A stretch of 56,822 bases of DNA from Candidatus Rokubacteria bacterium 13_1_40CM_68_15 (GCA_001917585.1 MNEG01000100.1:1-56822); one strand, 5' to 3'. Positions 40,486 to 50,142 are shown, numbered from the stretch's first letter. Notes: a model not told the origin generated them from the letters alone. Made by a program: numbers and translations.

Positions 40486-42108
40486 ATGTCGCTCGACGAG
40501 CTGGTCCTTCTCCTCCAGCGCCTGCTCGACCGCGCGATCCGACGCTTGCGTCTGGGACACGCGCCGGCGGCCGGTGGACGCCGCTTCCTCATCGTCCAGA
40601 TCGACGGGCTGTCGCGCGCAGTCCTCGAGCAAGGCCTGGCCGAGGGCCGCATGCCGTTCCTGCGGCGACTGCTCACCCGTCATGGCTACCGCGTCGAGCC
40701 GATGGCCGTGGGATTGCCCTCGTCGACTCCCGCGTTCCAGCTCAGCGCGATGTACGGAGTGCGCCCCGACATCCCGGGGTTTCACTACCATGACAAGCGG
40801 CGGCGCTCCGATGTGTACTTTCCGCGCGGCGGCGACGCGGCGTGGGTGGAGCAGACGCAAGCCGCGGGTCGCCGCGGCATCCTCGACGGCGGCAGCGCCT
40901 ACGGCTGTGTCTTCACCGGGGGCGCCCTCAACAACCTCTGGAGCTTCGCCATGCTCAAGCGCCCCTCGGCCAGCGGCGTGTTGCGGGCGTTTTCGGCCAT
41001 CGTCGTCCTCGCCTGGGTCGTGGTGAAGGCCACCGCCCTCACCCTGGGCGAGCTCGGGCGGGCCGTGCTCCGGCTGGTTGCCGATCCCGTTGGCGAGACC
41101 CGGCGCGGCTGGAAGTGGCTCGCCATCAAGATCGGCGTCTCGGTGTGGGTGCGCCAGCTCTTCACGCTCGCCGTCGCCCGGGACGTGTACGCCGGCGTCC
41201 CCGCCATCTACGTCAACTATCTCGACTACGACGTGCTCGCCCACGCTTACGGTCCCCGCCATCGCCGTGCGCTGCGGTCGCTGCGCCGCGTGGACCGCTC
41301 GATCCGGCAACTCTGGCGCACGATGCGCCGCGTGTCCGAGCACCGCTACGATCTCTACGTGCTGTCCGACCACGGGCAGCTCCACTGCATCCCCTACGTC
41401 CAGCTGCAGGGACGGGGCCTCGAGCGTGTCCTCATCGAGGATTTCTTCGCACCGGCGGGGGCGCAGGTTGTGAGCCCCGAGGTGCCGCATGGCCGCCGAC
41501 TCGCCCGCGGCATCAAGGCCACGCGCAGTCACCGAGCGCCGGGCATGTGGCAGCGCTTCGTCAATTATCTGGAGCAAGACTTCCCGCGGCTCATGGGCGA
41601 GCTGCCCGAGGCGCGCGAGCACGACGGTGTGCGGGTGATCGGCGCCGGGCCGAATGCCTTCGTGTATTTCCTCGAGGCGCCCGAGGGGCTCGGTCTCGAA
41701 TGGATCGACCAGCGGTGGCCCGGCCTCGCTGACGAGATCTCACGCAGTCGTGGCATCGGCTTCGTCCTGGTCCGTTCGGCGGTCGGGACGATCTGCATCG
41801 TGCGGGGCAAGCGCTACCGTCTCGACCGGGACGAGGCGGGGCCATTCGCCGCGCGGAGCGACCGCGCCGTCGTGCTCGCCTACATCCGCGACCTGATGGC
41901 GATGGCGAGCGCCGGTGACCTCGTCATCTACGGGCACGACGCTCCCGACGGTAACGTCTCGTACGTCGCGGAGATCGGTGCCCACGCGGGCCCCTCCGGC
42001 GACGAGCTGTATACGTTCGTCGTCTGCGGACGGGACGTCGGGCTGCCCACGCCGATCGCGCATCCGGTCGAGCTCTATCCCCATTTCATCGGGTACCGAG
42101 CCGCTTGA
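40486..42108 (+). CDS. Alkaline-phosphatase-superfamily phosphodiesterase, membrane-associated
   Basis: A 540-residue protein of the nucleotide pyrophosphatase/phosphodiesterase type. RFLIVQIDGLSRAVLEQGL contains the first metal Asp; PSSTPAFQLSAMYGVRP contains the catalytic Thr/Ser; later metal ligands are in VLSDHGQLH (DHG) and GATRSHRAPGM-like sequence. A hydrophobic helix lies inside the chain (AFSAIVVLAWVVVKATALTL, about residues 165-190), unusual for the family and implying membrane contact. The second ATG at 40486 was chosen because TACAAT is 8 bases before it. TTGA couples it to the EEP gene. Confidence 0.85.
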   Translation: MSLDELVLLLQRLLDRAIRRLRLGHAPAAGGRRFLIVQIDGLSRAVLEQGLAEGRMPFLRRLLTRHGYRVEPMAVGLPSSTPAFQLSAMYGVRPDIPGFHYHDKRRRSDVYFPRGGDAAWVEQTQAAGRRGILDGGSAYGCVFTGGALNNLWSFAMLKRPSASGVLRAFSAIVVLAWVVVKATALTLGELGRAVLRLVADPVGETRRGWKWLAIKIGVSVWVRQLFTLAVARDVYAGVPAIYVNYLDYDVLAHAYGPRHRRALRSLRRVDRSIRQLWRTMRRVSEHRYDLYVLSDHGQLHCIPYVQLQGRGLERVLIEDFFAPAGAQVVSPEVPHGRRLARGIKATRSHRAPGMWQRFVNYLEQDFPRLMGELPEAREHDGVRVIGAGPNAFVYFLEAPEGLGLEWIDQRWPGLADEISRSRGIGFVLVRSAVGTICIVRGKRYRLDRDEAGPFAARSDRAVVLAYIRDLMAMASAGDLVIYGHDAPDGNVSYVAEIGAHAGPSGDELYTFVVCGRDVGLPTPIAHPVELYPHFIGYRAA

Positions 42109-42113
42109 CCGGC

Positions 42114-42875
42114 ATGCACGTCGTCGTCGCGTCCTACAACATCCATCGCGGCCAGGGGCTGGACCGCCGGCGGGACATCGATCGCATCGCCGACGTCATC
42201 GCGGAGATCAGTCCCGACGTCGTGGGACTGCAGGAGGTCGTCCGGGCTCCGGGCGAGCCGCGGGCCGATCAAGCGGCGTACCTCGCCAAGCGTCTCGGCA
42301 TGGAGCTCGTCATGGGCGTGACCCGCGCTCACGGAAGCGCGGGTCACTACGGAAACGCCGTCCTCGCCCGACTTCCCGTCACCGGCAACGCGTGCTGTGA
42401 CCTCAGCCATCGCACGCGCGAGCCGCGGGGCGCCTTGCGCGTCGACGTGTCCGTGAGCGGCCGGACGCTCCACATCTTCAACTGCCACTTCGGCCTGTCG
42501 CTCCGCGAGCGGCGACATCAGCTCTCGGCCCTGGCCGCCTTCATTCGCGCCTCGTCAGGGCTGGAGGGCCCCCGGGTGCTGATGGGCGACTTCAACGAGT
42601 GGCACCGAGGACCCATCACGCGCGGGCTGCGCGTGGAGTTCTCCTCGCCGATGCGTCGGATGCGACGCACCCATCCTTCGTTCTTCCCGCTCTTCAAGCT
42701 CGACCGCATCTACTGGGACGTGGAGCTGGAAGGCCAGACGTTCCATCCGCACCGCAGTCGCCTGGCCCGCGTGGCCTCCGACCACTTGCCGGTCGTCGCG
42801 CGCCTGCGCGTGCGTCCGTTCCGCGAGCTCCAGCACCCGTACGTCACCGGCGACGGCCTGCCGCCGGCGGAGTAG
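42114..42875 (+). CDS. Endonuclease/exonuclease/phosphatase (EEP) family protein
   Basis: A 253-residue EEP protein with VVVASYNIHRGQGL, VVGLQEVVRAPG (metal Glu), VLMGDFNEWHRGP (DxN) and the final ASDHLPVVARLR (SDH). All catalytic elements are intact. The subgroup with YNIHRG includes phosphodiesterases or phosphatases acting on lipids or inositol-type substrates. I use the ATG at 42114; a TTG at 42105 overlapping the previous stop is the alternative. Paired with the phosphodiesterase gene, the two may sequentially hydrolyse one substrate. Confidence 0.88.
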   Translation: MHVVVASYNIHRGQGLDRRRDIDRIADVIAEISPDVVGLQEVVRAPGEPRADQAAYLAKRLGMELVMGVTRAHGSAGHYGNAVLARLPVTGNACCDLSHRTREPRGALRVDVSVSGRTLHIFNCHFGLSLRERRHQLSALAAFIRASSGLEGPRVLMGDFNEWHRGPITRGLRVEFSSPMRRMRRTHPSFFPLFKLDRIYWDVELEGQTFHPHRSRLARVASDHLPVVARLRVRPFRELQHPYVTGDGLPPAE

Positions 42876-42968
42876 AGCGCGGGAGTAAGCGCAGCGGCGG
42901 ACGCCCAGTAAAGCGCGGCGGCGCACGCGTGACAAATCGGTGGTGTGGCCGCGCGCGATGAGGGGGGT

Positions 42969-42997
42969 TTGGGGGGAAGCCGAACGGGTCCCCCCAA
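42969..42997. repeat. Poly-G/poly-C hairpin in a 207-base intergenic stretch
   Basis: TTGGGGGGA (42969-42977) pairs with TCCCCCCAA (42989-42997). It lies after the EEP gene and upstream of the Mo-hydroxylase promoter. No U-run follows, so terminator function is only possible. Confidence 0.4.
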
Positions 42998-43041
42998 CTA
43001 AGATGATCAGAGGGCGTCGAAAAAACCGCCGCGCATAGCGC

Positions 43042-43047
43042 TATAAT
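43042..43047 (+). promoter_or_regulatory. Consensus -10 box (TATAAT) of the Mo-hydroxylase operon
   Basis: TATAAT is 35 bases upstream of the ATG at 43083, leaving a leader with GGGAGG before the start. A weak GTCGAAAAA stretch occupies the -35 area. This is an ordinary leadered promoter and contrasts with the leaderless ones. Confidence 0.45.
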
Positions 43048-43082
43048 CCCGCCGCACATCAGTCGCGGGCAGGGAGGCCTGG

Positions 43083-43550
43083 ATGATCTCAACCACCGTC
43101 AACGGCAAGCGCGAGAACATTGACGCCGACGCGGACATGCCCTTGCTGTGGGCCATCCGCGAGAAGCTCGGGCTCACCGGAACGAAGTTCGGCTGCGGCG
43201 TTGCCCAGTGCGGCGCCTGCACCGTGCACGTGGACGGCCAGCCCGTCCGCTCGTGCGTGACGCCGGTCTCTGCAGTGTCGGGACGGCGCGTGACGACGAT
43301 CGAAGGCCTGGATCCGAAGGCCGATCACCCACTGCAGCGGGCGTGGGTGGAGCTGCAGGTGCCCCAGTGCGGCTACTGTCAGTCGGGTCAGATCATGTCG
43401 GCGGCCGCGCTGCTGACGCGCACTGCCAACCCGACGGATTCCGACATCGACGACGCAATGGCGGGCAACATCTGCCGCTGCGGGACCTACCAGCGCCTCC
43501 GAGCTGCCATCCACAAAGCGGCGGCGATCAAGAGAGGAGGCGGGCGATGA
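43083..43550 (+). CDS. [2Fe-2S] small subunit of a xanthine-dehydrogenase-family Mo hydroxylase
   Basis: A 155-residue protein. The plant-type ferredoxin cluster is in [16 protein letters not shown] and the second helical-bundle cluster in [13 protein letters not shown] and [10 protein letters not shown]. These are the complete eight-Cys ligand set of the IorA/CoxS subunit. It transfers electrons from the Mo centre. The ATG has GGGAGG upstream. Its TGA overlaps the large subunit ATG (ATGA). Confidence 0.95.
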   Translation: MISTTVNGKRENIDADADMPLLWAIREKLGLTGTKFGCGVAQCGACTVHVDGQPVRSCVTPVSAVSGRRVTTIEGLDPKADHPLQRAWVELQVPQCGYCQSGQIMSAAALLTRTANPTDSDIDDAMAGNICRCGTYQRLRAAIHKAAAIKRGGGR

Positions 43551-45691
43551 AGACCATGACGCTGACTCGGCGCACCCTCCTCAAGGGCGGCCTCGCCGTG
43601 GGGGCCGGCCTCGTGATCGGATTCGAGCTGCCCGTGAGCCGGCGCGCGCTCGCCCAGCAGGCGGGTGTCTTCGCGCCCAACCAGTGGCTCAAGATCGACC
43701 GCGACGGCGTCGTGACCATCACGAACTCGGTGCCCGAGATGGGGCAGGGCACGATGACGTCGATGCCGATGATCGTGGCCGACGAGCTCGACGCGGACTG
43801 GGGGAAGATCAAGGTCGAGCAGGCGCCCGCCAACCCGGCCCTCTACGCCAATCCCGTCACCAAGACCCAGTCCTACGGCGGCAGTCGCGGCATCCGTGAT
43901 CATCTCGAGATGTGGCGCAAGGCCGGCGCCGCCGCGCGGCAGATGCTCAAGCAGGCAGCCGCCCAGGAGTGGGGCGTGCCCGAGGGCGAGGTCGACACCG
44001 AGCCGGGTACGGTGATTCATCGCCCGAGTGGCCGCAAGCTCCTGTATGGCCAGCTCGTCGACAAGGCCGCGCAGGTTCCGGTGCCGCAAGATCCGAAGCT
44101 GAAGACGAAGGATCAGTTCCGCTACATCGGCAAGGAAGGCGTCGCGCGCCTCGACATCCCGATCAAGACTGACGGCAAGGCCATCTACGGCATCGACGTG
44201 AAGGTCCCGGGAGCCCGCATCGCGTCGATCGAGCGGTGTCCCGTGTTCGGCGGCAAGGTGGAAACCTTCGACGCCAGCGCGACCAAGGCGATCAACGGCA
44301 TCAGTCACGTCGTCCCCGTCAGCAACGGCATCGCGGTCGTCGGCGACAGCTTCTGGACCGTATTGAAGGGCCGGCGCGCGCTCAAGGTGAAGTGGAACGA
44401 AGGGCCGCTGGCCAACCTCTCGAGCGCCCAGATCACGCGCGAGTACCAGGACCTCGCCAAGCAGCCGGGCCAGGTCGCGCGCAAGGAGGGCGACGCCGAA
44501 CAAGCGCTCGCCGCGGGCGGCAAAGTGATCGAGGCGACCTATCAGGTGCCATTCCTCGAGCACGCGTGCATGGAGCCGATGAATTGCACGGCCCACGTCA
44601 AGGCCGACAGTTGTGAGATCTGGGCGCCCACGCAGAACCCGGGCGGCCACCAGGCCATCGCGGCGAAGATCACCGGTCTTCCGTTGGACAAGGTGACGGT
44701 CAACACGACCATGCTCGGCGGCGGCTTCGGCCGGCGTGGCGAGCTCGATTTCGTGATCGATGCGGTGGAGACGTCGAAGGCCGTCGGTGGACCGGTGAAG
44801 GTCATCTGGACGCGTGAGGACGACCTCCAGCACGGCTTCTACCGTCCGGCCACCTACAACGTCTTCAAGGCGGCGCTCGACGCGCAGGGCATGCCGACGG
44901 CGTGGTGGCACCGCATCGTCGGACCGGGCATCCTCATCCAGAAGGGCCGCGCGCCGGCCGGCAGCATCGATCCCGCCGCCGTCTCGGGCGCGCGTGACCA
45001 TCCCTACGACGTCGCCAACATCCTCGTGGAGTGGAAGGAGAAGGACTTCGGCGTGCCGGTCGGGTTCTGGCGTTCGGTGGGCTCGTCGCAGAACGCCTTC
45101 GTCACCGAGAGCTTCGTCGACGAGCTGGCCCACACGGCCGGCAAGGATCCGTACGAGTACCGTCGCGGGCTGCTCGGCAAGGCCAAGCGGCACAAGGCCG
45201 TGCTCGAGCTGGCGGCGACGAAGGCGAACTGGGGTGCGCCACTACCGGCCGGACGCGCCCGGGGCATTGCCGTGGCGTTCTCGTACGGCAGCTACGCCGC
45301 GCACGTCGCCGAGGTGTCGGTGACGCCGGAGGGCAATATCCGCGTCCACAAGCTCGTCTGTGCGATCGACTGCGGGATCGCGGTCAATCCCGATCAGATC
45401 CGGGCGCAGATGGAGGGTGGCGCCGTCTACGCGATGACGGGCATGTACGACCAGATCACGCTCGACAAGGGCCGCGTCCAGCAGTCGAACTTCCACGACT
45501 ACCCGCTGCTGCGGATCGCAGAGGCGCCGGTGGTCGAGACGCACATCGTCGATTCCGGCGAGGCGCCCGGCGGCCTCGGAGAGCCGGGCGTGCCGCCGGT
45601 CGTGCCGGCCATTTGCAACGCGGTCTTCGTGCTGACCGGCAAGCGCATCCGGACGCTGCCGGTTCGCCCGGAAGATCTGAAGAAGGCCTGA
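43547..45691 (+). CDS. Molybdopterin large subunit of the IorB type (isoquinoline/aldehyde oxidoreductase)
   Basis: A 714-residue Mo-binding subunit. The N-terminal [20 protein letters not shown] is a twin-arginine signal, so the folded complex is probably exported to the periplasm. Mo-pterin-binding stretches include [22 protein letters not shown] and the late [14 protein letters not shown], whose Glu is the catalytic base of the family. There is no FAD (CoxM) subunit gene, so electrons most likely pass to a cytochrome or another external carrier. Probable reaction: hydroxylation of an aldehyde or N-heterocycle. A hairpin follows. Confidence 0.93.
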   Translation: MKTMTLTRRTLLKGGLAVGAGLVIGFELPVSRRALAQQAGVFAPNQWLKIDRDGVVTITNSVPEMGQGTMTSMPMIVADELDADWGKIKVEQAPANPALYANPVTKTQSYGGSRGIRDHLEMWRKAGAAARQMLKQAAAQEWGVPEGEVDTEPGTVIHRPSGRKLLYGQLVDKAAQVPVPQDPKLKTKDQFRYIGKEGVARLDIPIKTDGKAIYGIDVKVPGARIASIERCPVFGGKVETFDASATKAINGISHVVPVSNGIAVVGDSFWTVLKGRRALKVKWNEGPLANLSSAQITREYQDLAKQPGQVARKEGDAEQALAAGGKVIEATYQVPFLEHACMEPMNCTAHVKADSCEIWAPTQNPGGHQAIAAKITGLPLDKVTVNTTMLGGGFGRRGELDFVIDAVETSKAVGGPVKVIWTREDDLQHGFYRPATYNVFKAALDAQGMPTAWWHRIVGPGILIQKGRAPAGSIDPAAVSGARDHPYDVANILVEWKEKDFGVPVGFWRSVGSSQNAFVTESFVDELAHTAGKDPYEYRRGLLGKAKRHKAVLELAATKANWGAPLPAGRARGIAVAFSYGSYAAHVAEVSVTPEGNIRVHKLVCAIDCGIAVNPDQIRAQMEGGAVYAMTGMYDQITLDKGRVQQSNFHDYPLLRIAEAPVVETHIVDSGEAPGGLGEPGVPPVVPAICNAVFVLTGKRIRTLPVRPEDLKKA

Positions 45692-45706
45692 CCTTCAGAC
45701 TCGAGA

Positions 45707-45740
45707 ATCTCGGAGGGGGCCGACGGGCCCCTTCCGAGAT
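45707..45740. repeat. Intergenic GGAGGGGGC-family hairpin, copy 4
   Basis: Arms ATCTCGGAGGGGGCC (45707-45721) and GGCCCCTTCCGAGAT (45726-45740) are 15 bases with one G-T. This is the longest stem of the family, and its right arm touches the last base of the convergent lipoprotein stop. Confidence 0.75.
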
Positions 45741-46390
45741 TACCCCTTTGTCGGTGCCTCCCCGCGGTTGAGACGCTGAAGGAACCTGGCCAGATCGCGC
45801 GCCATGTCGTCGAATGACTCCTTGAGGAGGTCTCCGTCGTCGCCACCGAAGAATGCGACCTGAGCAATGCGGCGGTCAGCGGTGACCATCATCACGCGGC
45901 CGGTCGAGGTGTCGACGAACCGCATGTCGGCTTGCGCGCGTGTGCGCCCGGCGCCGTAGATCCCAGCGAAGTAGCGGGCCGCCCGCGAGCCGCGGCCCAG
46001 CCGCGTGATATCGCCCTCGAGACGCAGCATCTTCTCACCGGCCACTGGTTTGTATTGGGTCTCGGCGAGATTGACGACGCGTTGGAACAGACCGCTCTCG
46101 CGCAGGCGGCGCACCAGTTCGGTGTTGAAGAAGGCCGCCATCGTGGCGGCGAAGCGTCGGTCGCCCTCGTCCTCCAGCTTGTCGACGACCGGAAAGAGTG
46201 ACACCCCGATGACTCGATAGGCTTTGAGATCGAAATCGGGCGCGATCCCGACGAGGCCGGCCTCTTTGTCCTCGGCCGTCGGCGTGAGGCCTCCGGCGCT
46301 CATGGGCGTGTCGGGGCTGCTTCGCATCGAGCCACACCCGGTGAGGACAAAGACGAGGAGGACGAGCGCAATCGAAATGCGAACGGACAT
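45740..46390 (-). CDS. DUF4410-like lipoprotein
   Basis: A 216-residue putative lipoprotein; the signal ends LVFVLTGCGS (lipobox, Cys about residue 18). The body includes KMLRLEGDITRLGRGSRAAR and FAGIYGAGRTRAQADMRFVD, matching the DUF4410 pattern of outer-membrane-associated proteins. ATG chosen because AAGGAG lies upstream and it yields the signal; the frame is open further. Function unknown, likely envelope. Confidence 0.82.
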   Translation of the reverse strand: MSVRISIALVLLVFVLTGCGSMRSSPDTPMSAGGLTPTAEDKEAGLVGIAPDFDLKAYRVIGVSLFPVVDKLEDEGDRRFAATMAAFFNTELVRRLRESGLFQRVVNLAETQYKPVAGEKMLRLEGDITRLGRGSRAARYFAGIYGAGRTRAQADMRFVDTSTGRVMMVTADRRIAQVAFFGGDDGDLLKESFDDMARDLARFLQRLNRGEAPTKG

Positions 46391-46523
46391 GGCGGGCTCC
46401 TTTGTGATGGCACGTGAGGAACAGATACTGAACGGTAGCGCAACGCTGTCCACCTCACCAAATTCTGCGCACGACTGGTCGGCTCAGGACCTCCGGCCGT
46501 GCGCCCTCGAGGTCGACGATTCC

Positions 46524-47315
46524 CTACGGGTTGCGGGCGAGAAACAGGTAGCGGTTCAGGCTGAAGAAGTAGTTGTCGGCGGCGCCGAGCTCGCGGAGGT
46601 CGGCCACCCACGCCGCGACTTCGGCCTCGCTGATGCCCTGCCGGCCCGGGACGAACGCCGCCATCAGCGCGGCGAGCCCGTGGCTGACCGTGTGCTGTCC
46701 GTACTCGCTGTTCACCAGCGTGAACACGCCGATGTCCTCGACGACGAAGCCGGCATCCTTGAGCCGCCGCCCCAGCGTGCGGGGCAGGTGTGGATGGATG
46801 ACGTGCTCCTTCCACGCGGTGAGCATGCGGGTCGTGCGCGGGCGATCGCTCGTGTTCCAGACGATCGAGTCCCAGTCGGTGTCGAGCACGAGCAGGCGGC
46901 CGCCCGGGCGGAGCACGCGGCGCGCTTCGGCGAGCGCGCGCGCGAGATCGCCGACGTACTCGTAGACCTGTGCCGACACCGCGGCGTCGAAGGTGGCCTT
47001 GGCGAAGGGCAGCGTCACGGCGTCGGCTTGACCGAGCTCCACCCACGCCTGGGCCGCGCAGCGGACGCGGCTCATCGCCAGCATCTCGTTGCTCAGATCG
47101 ATGCCGACGACACGACCACCGGGGCCGACCGCCCTCGCCATCTCGTCGGTGAGCAGGCCGGGACCGGTGCCGATGTCGATCACGTGCTCGCCCGGCTTGA
47201 GCTCGAGCCGGCGCATGATCTCGCGCCGCTGGGCGACCACCTCGGGCGTGAGGTAGTTGGCCTCGATGCGGCGCGCCGTCGCCGTGTCGAACGCGAGGGT
47301 GTTACGCGTCGTCAC
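46524..47315 (-). CDS. SAM-dependent class I methyltransferase
   Basis: A 263-residue methyltransferase. SAM-binding motif I is VIDIGTGPGLLTDEMA, followed by VVGIDLSNEML and the DAAVSAQVYEYVGD post-motif. GTG start overlaps the Abhydrolase stop (GTGA), so both are co-translated. It resembles UbiE/MenG and small-molecule C/O-methyltransferases; substrate unknown. Confidence 0.9.
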   Translation of the reverse strand: MTTRNTLAFDTATARRIEANYLTPEVVAQRREIMRRLELKPGEHVIDIGTGPGLLTDEMARAVGPGGRVVGIDLSNEMLAMSRVRCAAQAWVELGQADAVTLPFAKATFDAAVSAQVYEYVGDLARALAEARRVLRPGGRLLVLDTDWDSIVWNTSDRPRTTRMLTAWKEHVIHPHLPRTLGRRLKDAGFVVEDIGVFTLVNSEYGQHTVSHGLAALMAAFVPGRQGISEAEVAAWVADLRELGAADNYFFSLNRYLFLARNP

Positions 47316-49288
47316 CAGGCGATCGCCGCCGCGCGTTCGACGATTCGCTGCACGTCTTCGGCCAGCAGGTAGCCGCCGCGCTCGAGCAGGGCCGCGGCCT
47401 GGCCGACCTTCGCCACGTACTCCGCCTGATCGCGATACCGCTCGTCGCGGGAGGCACGGGGGTCGCTCCTGGCCTGGCGCTCGGCCGCCGTCTTCGGGAA
47501 AGGAACCACCGAGCCGTCCAGGTAGCACAGCTCGCCGGCGGCGCCAGCAGAGGCCGTGCGCAGCGCCCAGCCCGTCGCGGTGGCCAGCGGGACTGCGACG
47601 TCGGGCAGGCGGACACCGGCAATCTCGTTGCCGTCGGCGTCGACCTTCGGCACCAACGCCACGTAGGGCCGGGGCAGGAGGTCGGGCGGCACACGGCCAA
47701 TCAGTCCACGCTCGGAGTCGGCGCCATAGTCGAAGCGGAGCCGCGGCGCCGGCGCCGCGGGGGGCGCGAGGCCGGGGATCTTCGGAAACGTGAAGTGCTC
47801 GCCGCTGACGAGCGTGGCGTCGGCGATCGTCGGATACCGGCTGCCCGGCGGTGGCGTGCCGTCCTTCACCCAGCGATCGAGCGCCAGCGTGAGCGCGCGG
47901 AGCGCCGGCCTCAGATCGATCGGGTTGTGCGGCGTCGAGCAGACGCCCGCCGGCATCGTGGGGAACCCGACGTGCTGGGTTCCGGCGATCAGATAGATGC
48001 GGACGCTGTCGGGGATCTTGGCGTCCTGCCGTCCGAGCGGATCGGTCGCGACGAGCGATTGCGCCCCTTGCCAGTACTCCGTCGAGCTGACCGTGTGGAC
48101 GATCTTCGGGCAGTTGCCACGGGCCGCGCAGCGAGAAAGGATCCCGTCCACCTTGCCCGAGATCGGATCGCCCTGCGTCTCGTAGGCGAACGGGAAGCCG
48201 ACGTCGAGGTAGCCGAGGAAGCCGTGCCCCATCGAGAAGGCGCGGTTGGGCTGGGCGAACCGTTGGTTGAGGAACAAGCGCGCGGTGGCGATGTGCGGGT
48301 TCATGCCGTCGAACACGATGCGGCCGCCCTCGTCCTCGTTGAAGCCGCGATGGACGAAGTCGCGGAGGTAGCGCCCGCTCTGGGACGTCCCGTGCGCGAG
48401 GGCACGGGTGATCGCCGGCTTGCCGGCGACGACGAGCGGGTTGGTGGCCGCGCTCTCATGACGCAGGAAGGACACGAGATCGCGCGTGGCGGCGAAGCCG
48501 ATGCCGGCCACCGGCGGGTTGGCAGCGCGATAGACGAGCTGATAGATGACGCCGGGCTGGAACGCCGTGCCTTCCGGCACGAGCTGGATCGAGCGCTGGT
48601 CCACGAATTCCCAGCGCTCGCGCGGCAGGATCGTCGGCGCGGCGGTGTTGGTCTCGCGCACCATCAGCGTGGCCTGGCCCTGATCGGTGCTCGTCGCCGG
48701 GAACGTCAGGAGAGCCCGCACCTCGCCCTTCGCGTTGAAGAGGAACTCGTCCCACACAGGCTGCTCGATCGGTGTGCTGTCGGCCGTGGCGACGGGAACC
48801 GTGATCCGCAAGTTGTCGTTGGTGGCGGGCAGGCCCGGGATCCAGCCGCTCCAGACCACCGTGAACCCGTGGCGCATCAGGAAGCCGTTGCCGGCGTCGC
48901 CGGCGGTCGTCGGGTCGTTGGCGCGGCGCGCGCTGTTGAGCTGATAGAGCAGGTTCTTGTTGCCGCGATTGTTCACGTCGTAGAAGATTGCGCCGTTGCC
49001 CTTGGCCAGATCGACCGGCTTCAGGATGTAGAAGTCGGCCGAGTATTCGACGCGGCCGCGTGCGTTGCGGGGCGCGCGGTCGATGTCGACGATTCCGGCG
49101 TTGAGCGCGTGCGCCGCGTCGAGCTCGCCGAAGAAGCGCCCGACGACCTTCTCGTAGGGCCCGGCGGTACCGAACGTCTGGCCCTCGGCGAATGGCTCGC
49201 GCCGCGAGATCTCCACGCGCGTGACGCCGGCGTCGGCCGTGGCAGCGAGACAGCTCAGAAGTCCGGCGACCAGGAGCAGGCGCTTCAT
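47312..49288 (-). CDS. Large secreted alpha/beta-hydrolase-domain protein (Abhydrolase_10)
   Basis: A 658-residue protein with a Sec signal (KRLLLVAGLLSCLAATADAG) and the nucleophile motif GTSQSGRYLRDF (GxSxG as GTSQS). The early EYSADFYILKPVDLAKGNGA and late NPIDLRPALRALTLALDRWV segments are typical of the Abhydrolase_10 group, whose members hydrolyse unknown esters or amides in the periplasm. ATG has GAGGTG upstream. A methyltransferase follows in the same operon. Confidence 0.88.
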   Translation of the reverse strand: MKRLLLVAGLLSCLAATADAGVTRVEISRREPFAEGQTFGTAGPYEKVVGRFFGELDAAHALNAGIVDIDRAPRNARGRVEYSADFYILKPVDLAKGNGAIFYDVNNRGNKNLLYQLNSARRANDPTTAGDAGNGFLMRHGFTVVWSGWIPGLPATNDNLRITVPVATADSTPIEQPVWDEFLFNAKGEVRALLTFPATSTDQGQATLMVRETNTAAPTILPRERWEFVDQRSIQLVPEGTAFQPGVIYQLVYRAANPPVAGIGFAATRDLVSFLRHESAATNPLVVAGKPAITRALAHGTSQSGRYLRDFVHRGFNEDEGGRIVFDGMNPHIATARLFLNQRFAQPNRAFSMGHGFLGYLDVGFPFAYETQGDPISGKVDGILSRCAARGNCPKIVHTVSSTEYWQGAQSLVATDPLGRQDAKIPDSVRIYLIAGTQHVGFPTMPAGVCSTPHNPIDLRPALRALTLALDRWVKDGTPPPGSRYPTIADATLVSGEHFTFPKIPGLAPPAAPAPRLRFDYGADSERGLIGRVPPDLLPRPYVALVPKVDADGNEIAGVRLPDVAVPLATATGWALRTASAGAAGELCYLDGSVVPFPKTAAERQARSDPRASRDERYRDQAEYVAKVGQAAALLERGGYLLAEDVQRIVERAAAIAW

Positions 49289-49395
49289 GACGGCACCTCG
49301 AAAAGCGGGGGTCGGATGGCGCGAACGTATCACGCGCGCCCGGCGAGGTCGAGGGCGGCGACGTGATGCGCCGGTGTGGTGCCAGCGATCGACCT

Positions 49396-50049
49396 TCATC
49401 GGCGTCGTGTGCCTCCTCGACCGTCGGGCAGGGGGACGACCATCTCGCCGAACGGCTCGTAACGCTTCAGCGTGTACGCGCACGCGGTCAGCGCCGCGCC
49501 GATCGCGTCGCGGCCGTCCTGGTTCAGGCGGCTCGGCACGTCGCGCAGCTTCCGGCTCGCCAACGCCCGGGTCGACCATCGCGCCCGAGATTCGCGGCGT
49601 CTCGGCCCGAGCCACCGCGTCCACGACGCCGTCGGGAAGCAGTCGATCGCGGTGAGCTTCGCCTCCCGCAGGGCGGCGTAGAGCTCCAGTCCATGCTCGA
49701 TCCACTCGTAGTACGTGGCGGCGGCTCCGCGCTTGCGGCGCTGCCGGGCCAGCGTGGAGGCGCTCGGCGTCGGCCGGATGCCGCACAGTGTCCGCGGGGA
49801 GAAGAGACGCTCGCAATCGCGCATGGTCTTTCCAGCCTCGGCGAGGCTGCACGGGCTGTCCACGCCGACGACGAGCGGCTGCCACGGCGCGATCCATTCG
49901 ACGACCGCGGCCGGACCGGGCAGGCAGGTGGGCCCGGCGACCAACCGCCGATCGTCTACGACGGCGGCGTGAAAGCCCTTGCGCCGTCCGCCGACATCCA
50001 CACCCGCCCAGACCGGCGGCCGTGTCGAAGCCCGAGCCGAGGCCTTCAA
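49396..50049 (-). CDS. DUF429 family predicted RNase-H-fold nuclease
   Basis: A 217-residue DUF429 protein. VWAGVDVGGRRKGFHAAVVD (first acidic residue), VVGVDSPCSLAEAGKTMRD and LTAIDCFPTASWTRWL match the family, predicted by others to have an RNase-H-like fold. The start is ambiguous: TTG at 50049 lies inside a repeated 18-base unit and has no ribosome site; a GTG at 49999-50001 would begin at VDVGG. The last part is basic and low-complexity (GRGGTRRR). Confidence 0.82.
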   Translation of the reverse strand: MKASARASTRPPVWAGVDVGGRRKGFHAAVVDDRRLVAGPTCLPGPAAVVEWIAPWQPLVVGVDSPCSLAEAGKTMRDCERLFSPRTLCGIRPTPSASTLARQRRKRGAAATYYEWIEHGLELYAALREAKLTAIDCFPTASWTRWLGPRRRESRARWSTRALASRKLRDVPSRLNQDGRDAIGAALTACAYTLKRYEPFGEMVVPLPDGRGGTRRR

Positions 50050-50142
50050 AGAGTCTGAGCCGAGGCGTTCAAAGACCGCCGTGCGAGGCGAAGACGCTCG
50101 GCGCTGCCGCAGGCACGCCCGTCGGAGCCGAGGCTTTCAAAG
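50034..50142. repeat. Three copies of an 18-base direct repeat
   Basis: GAGCCGAGGCNTTCAAAG occurs at 50034-50051, 50057-50074 and 50125-50142, identical except for one base. Copy 1 covers the DUF429 start codon and copy 3 covers the LivF stop codon. Confidence 0.65.

Noticed and set aside
42876-43082. Riboswitch ahead of the Mo hydroxylase
   Set aside because: A G/C hairpin and a -10 box are visible, but no known riboswitch core (such as the Moco type) was recognised.
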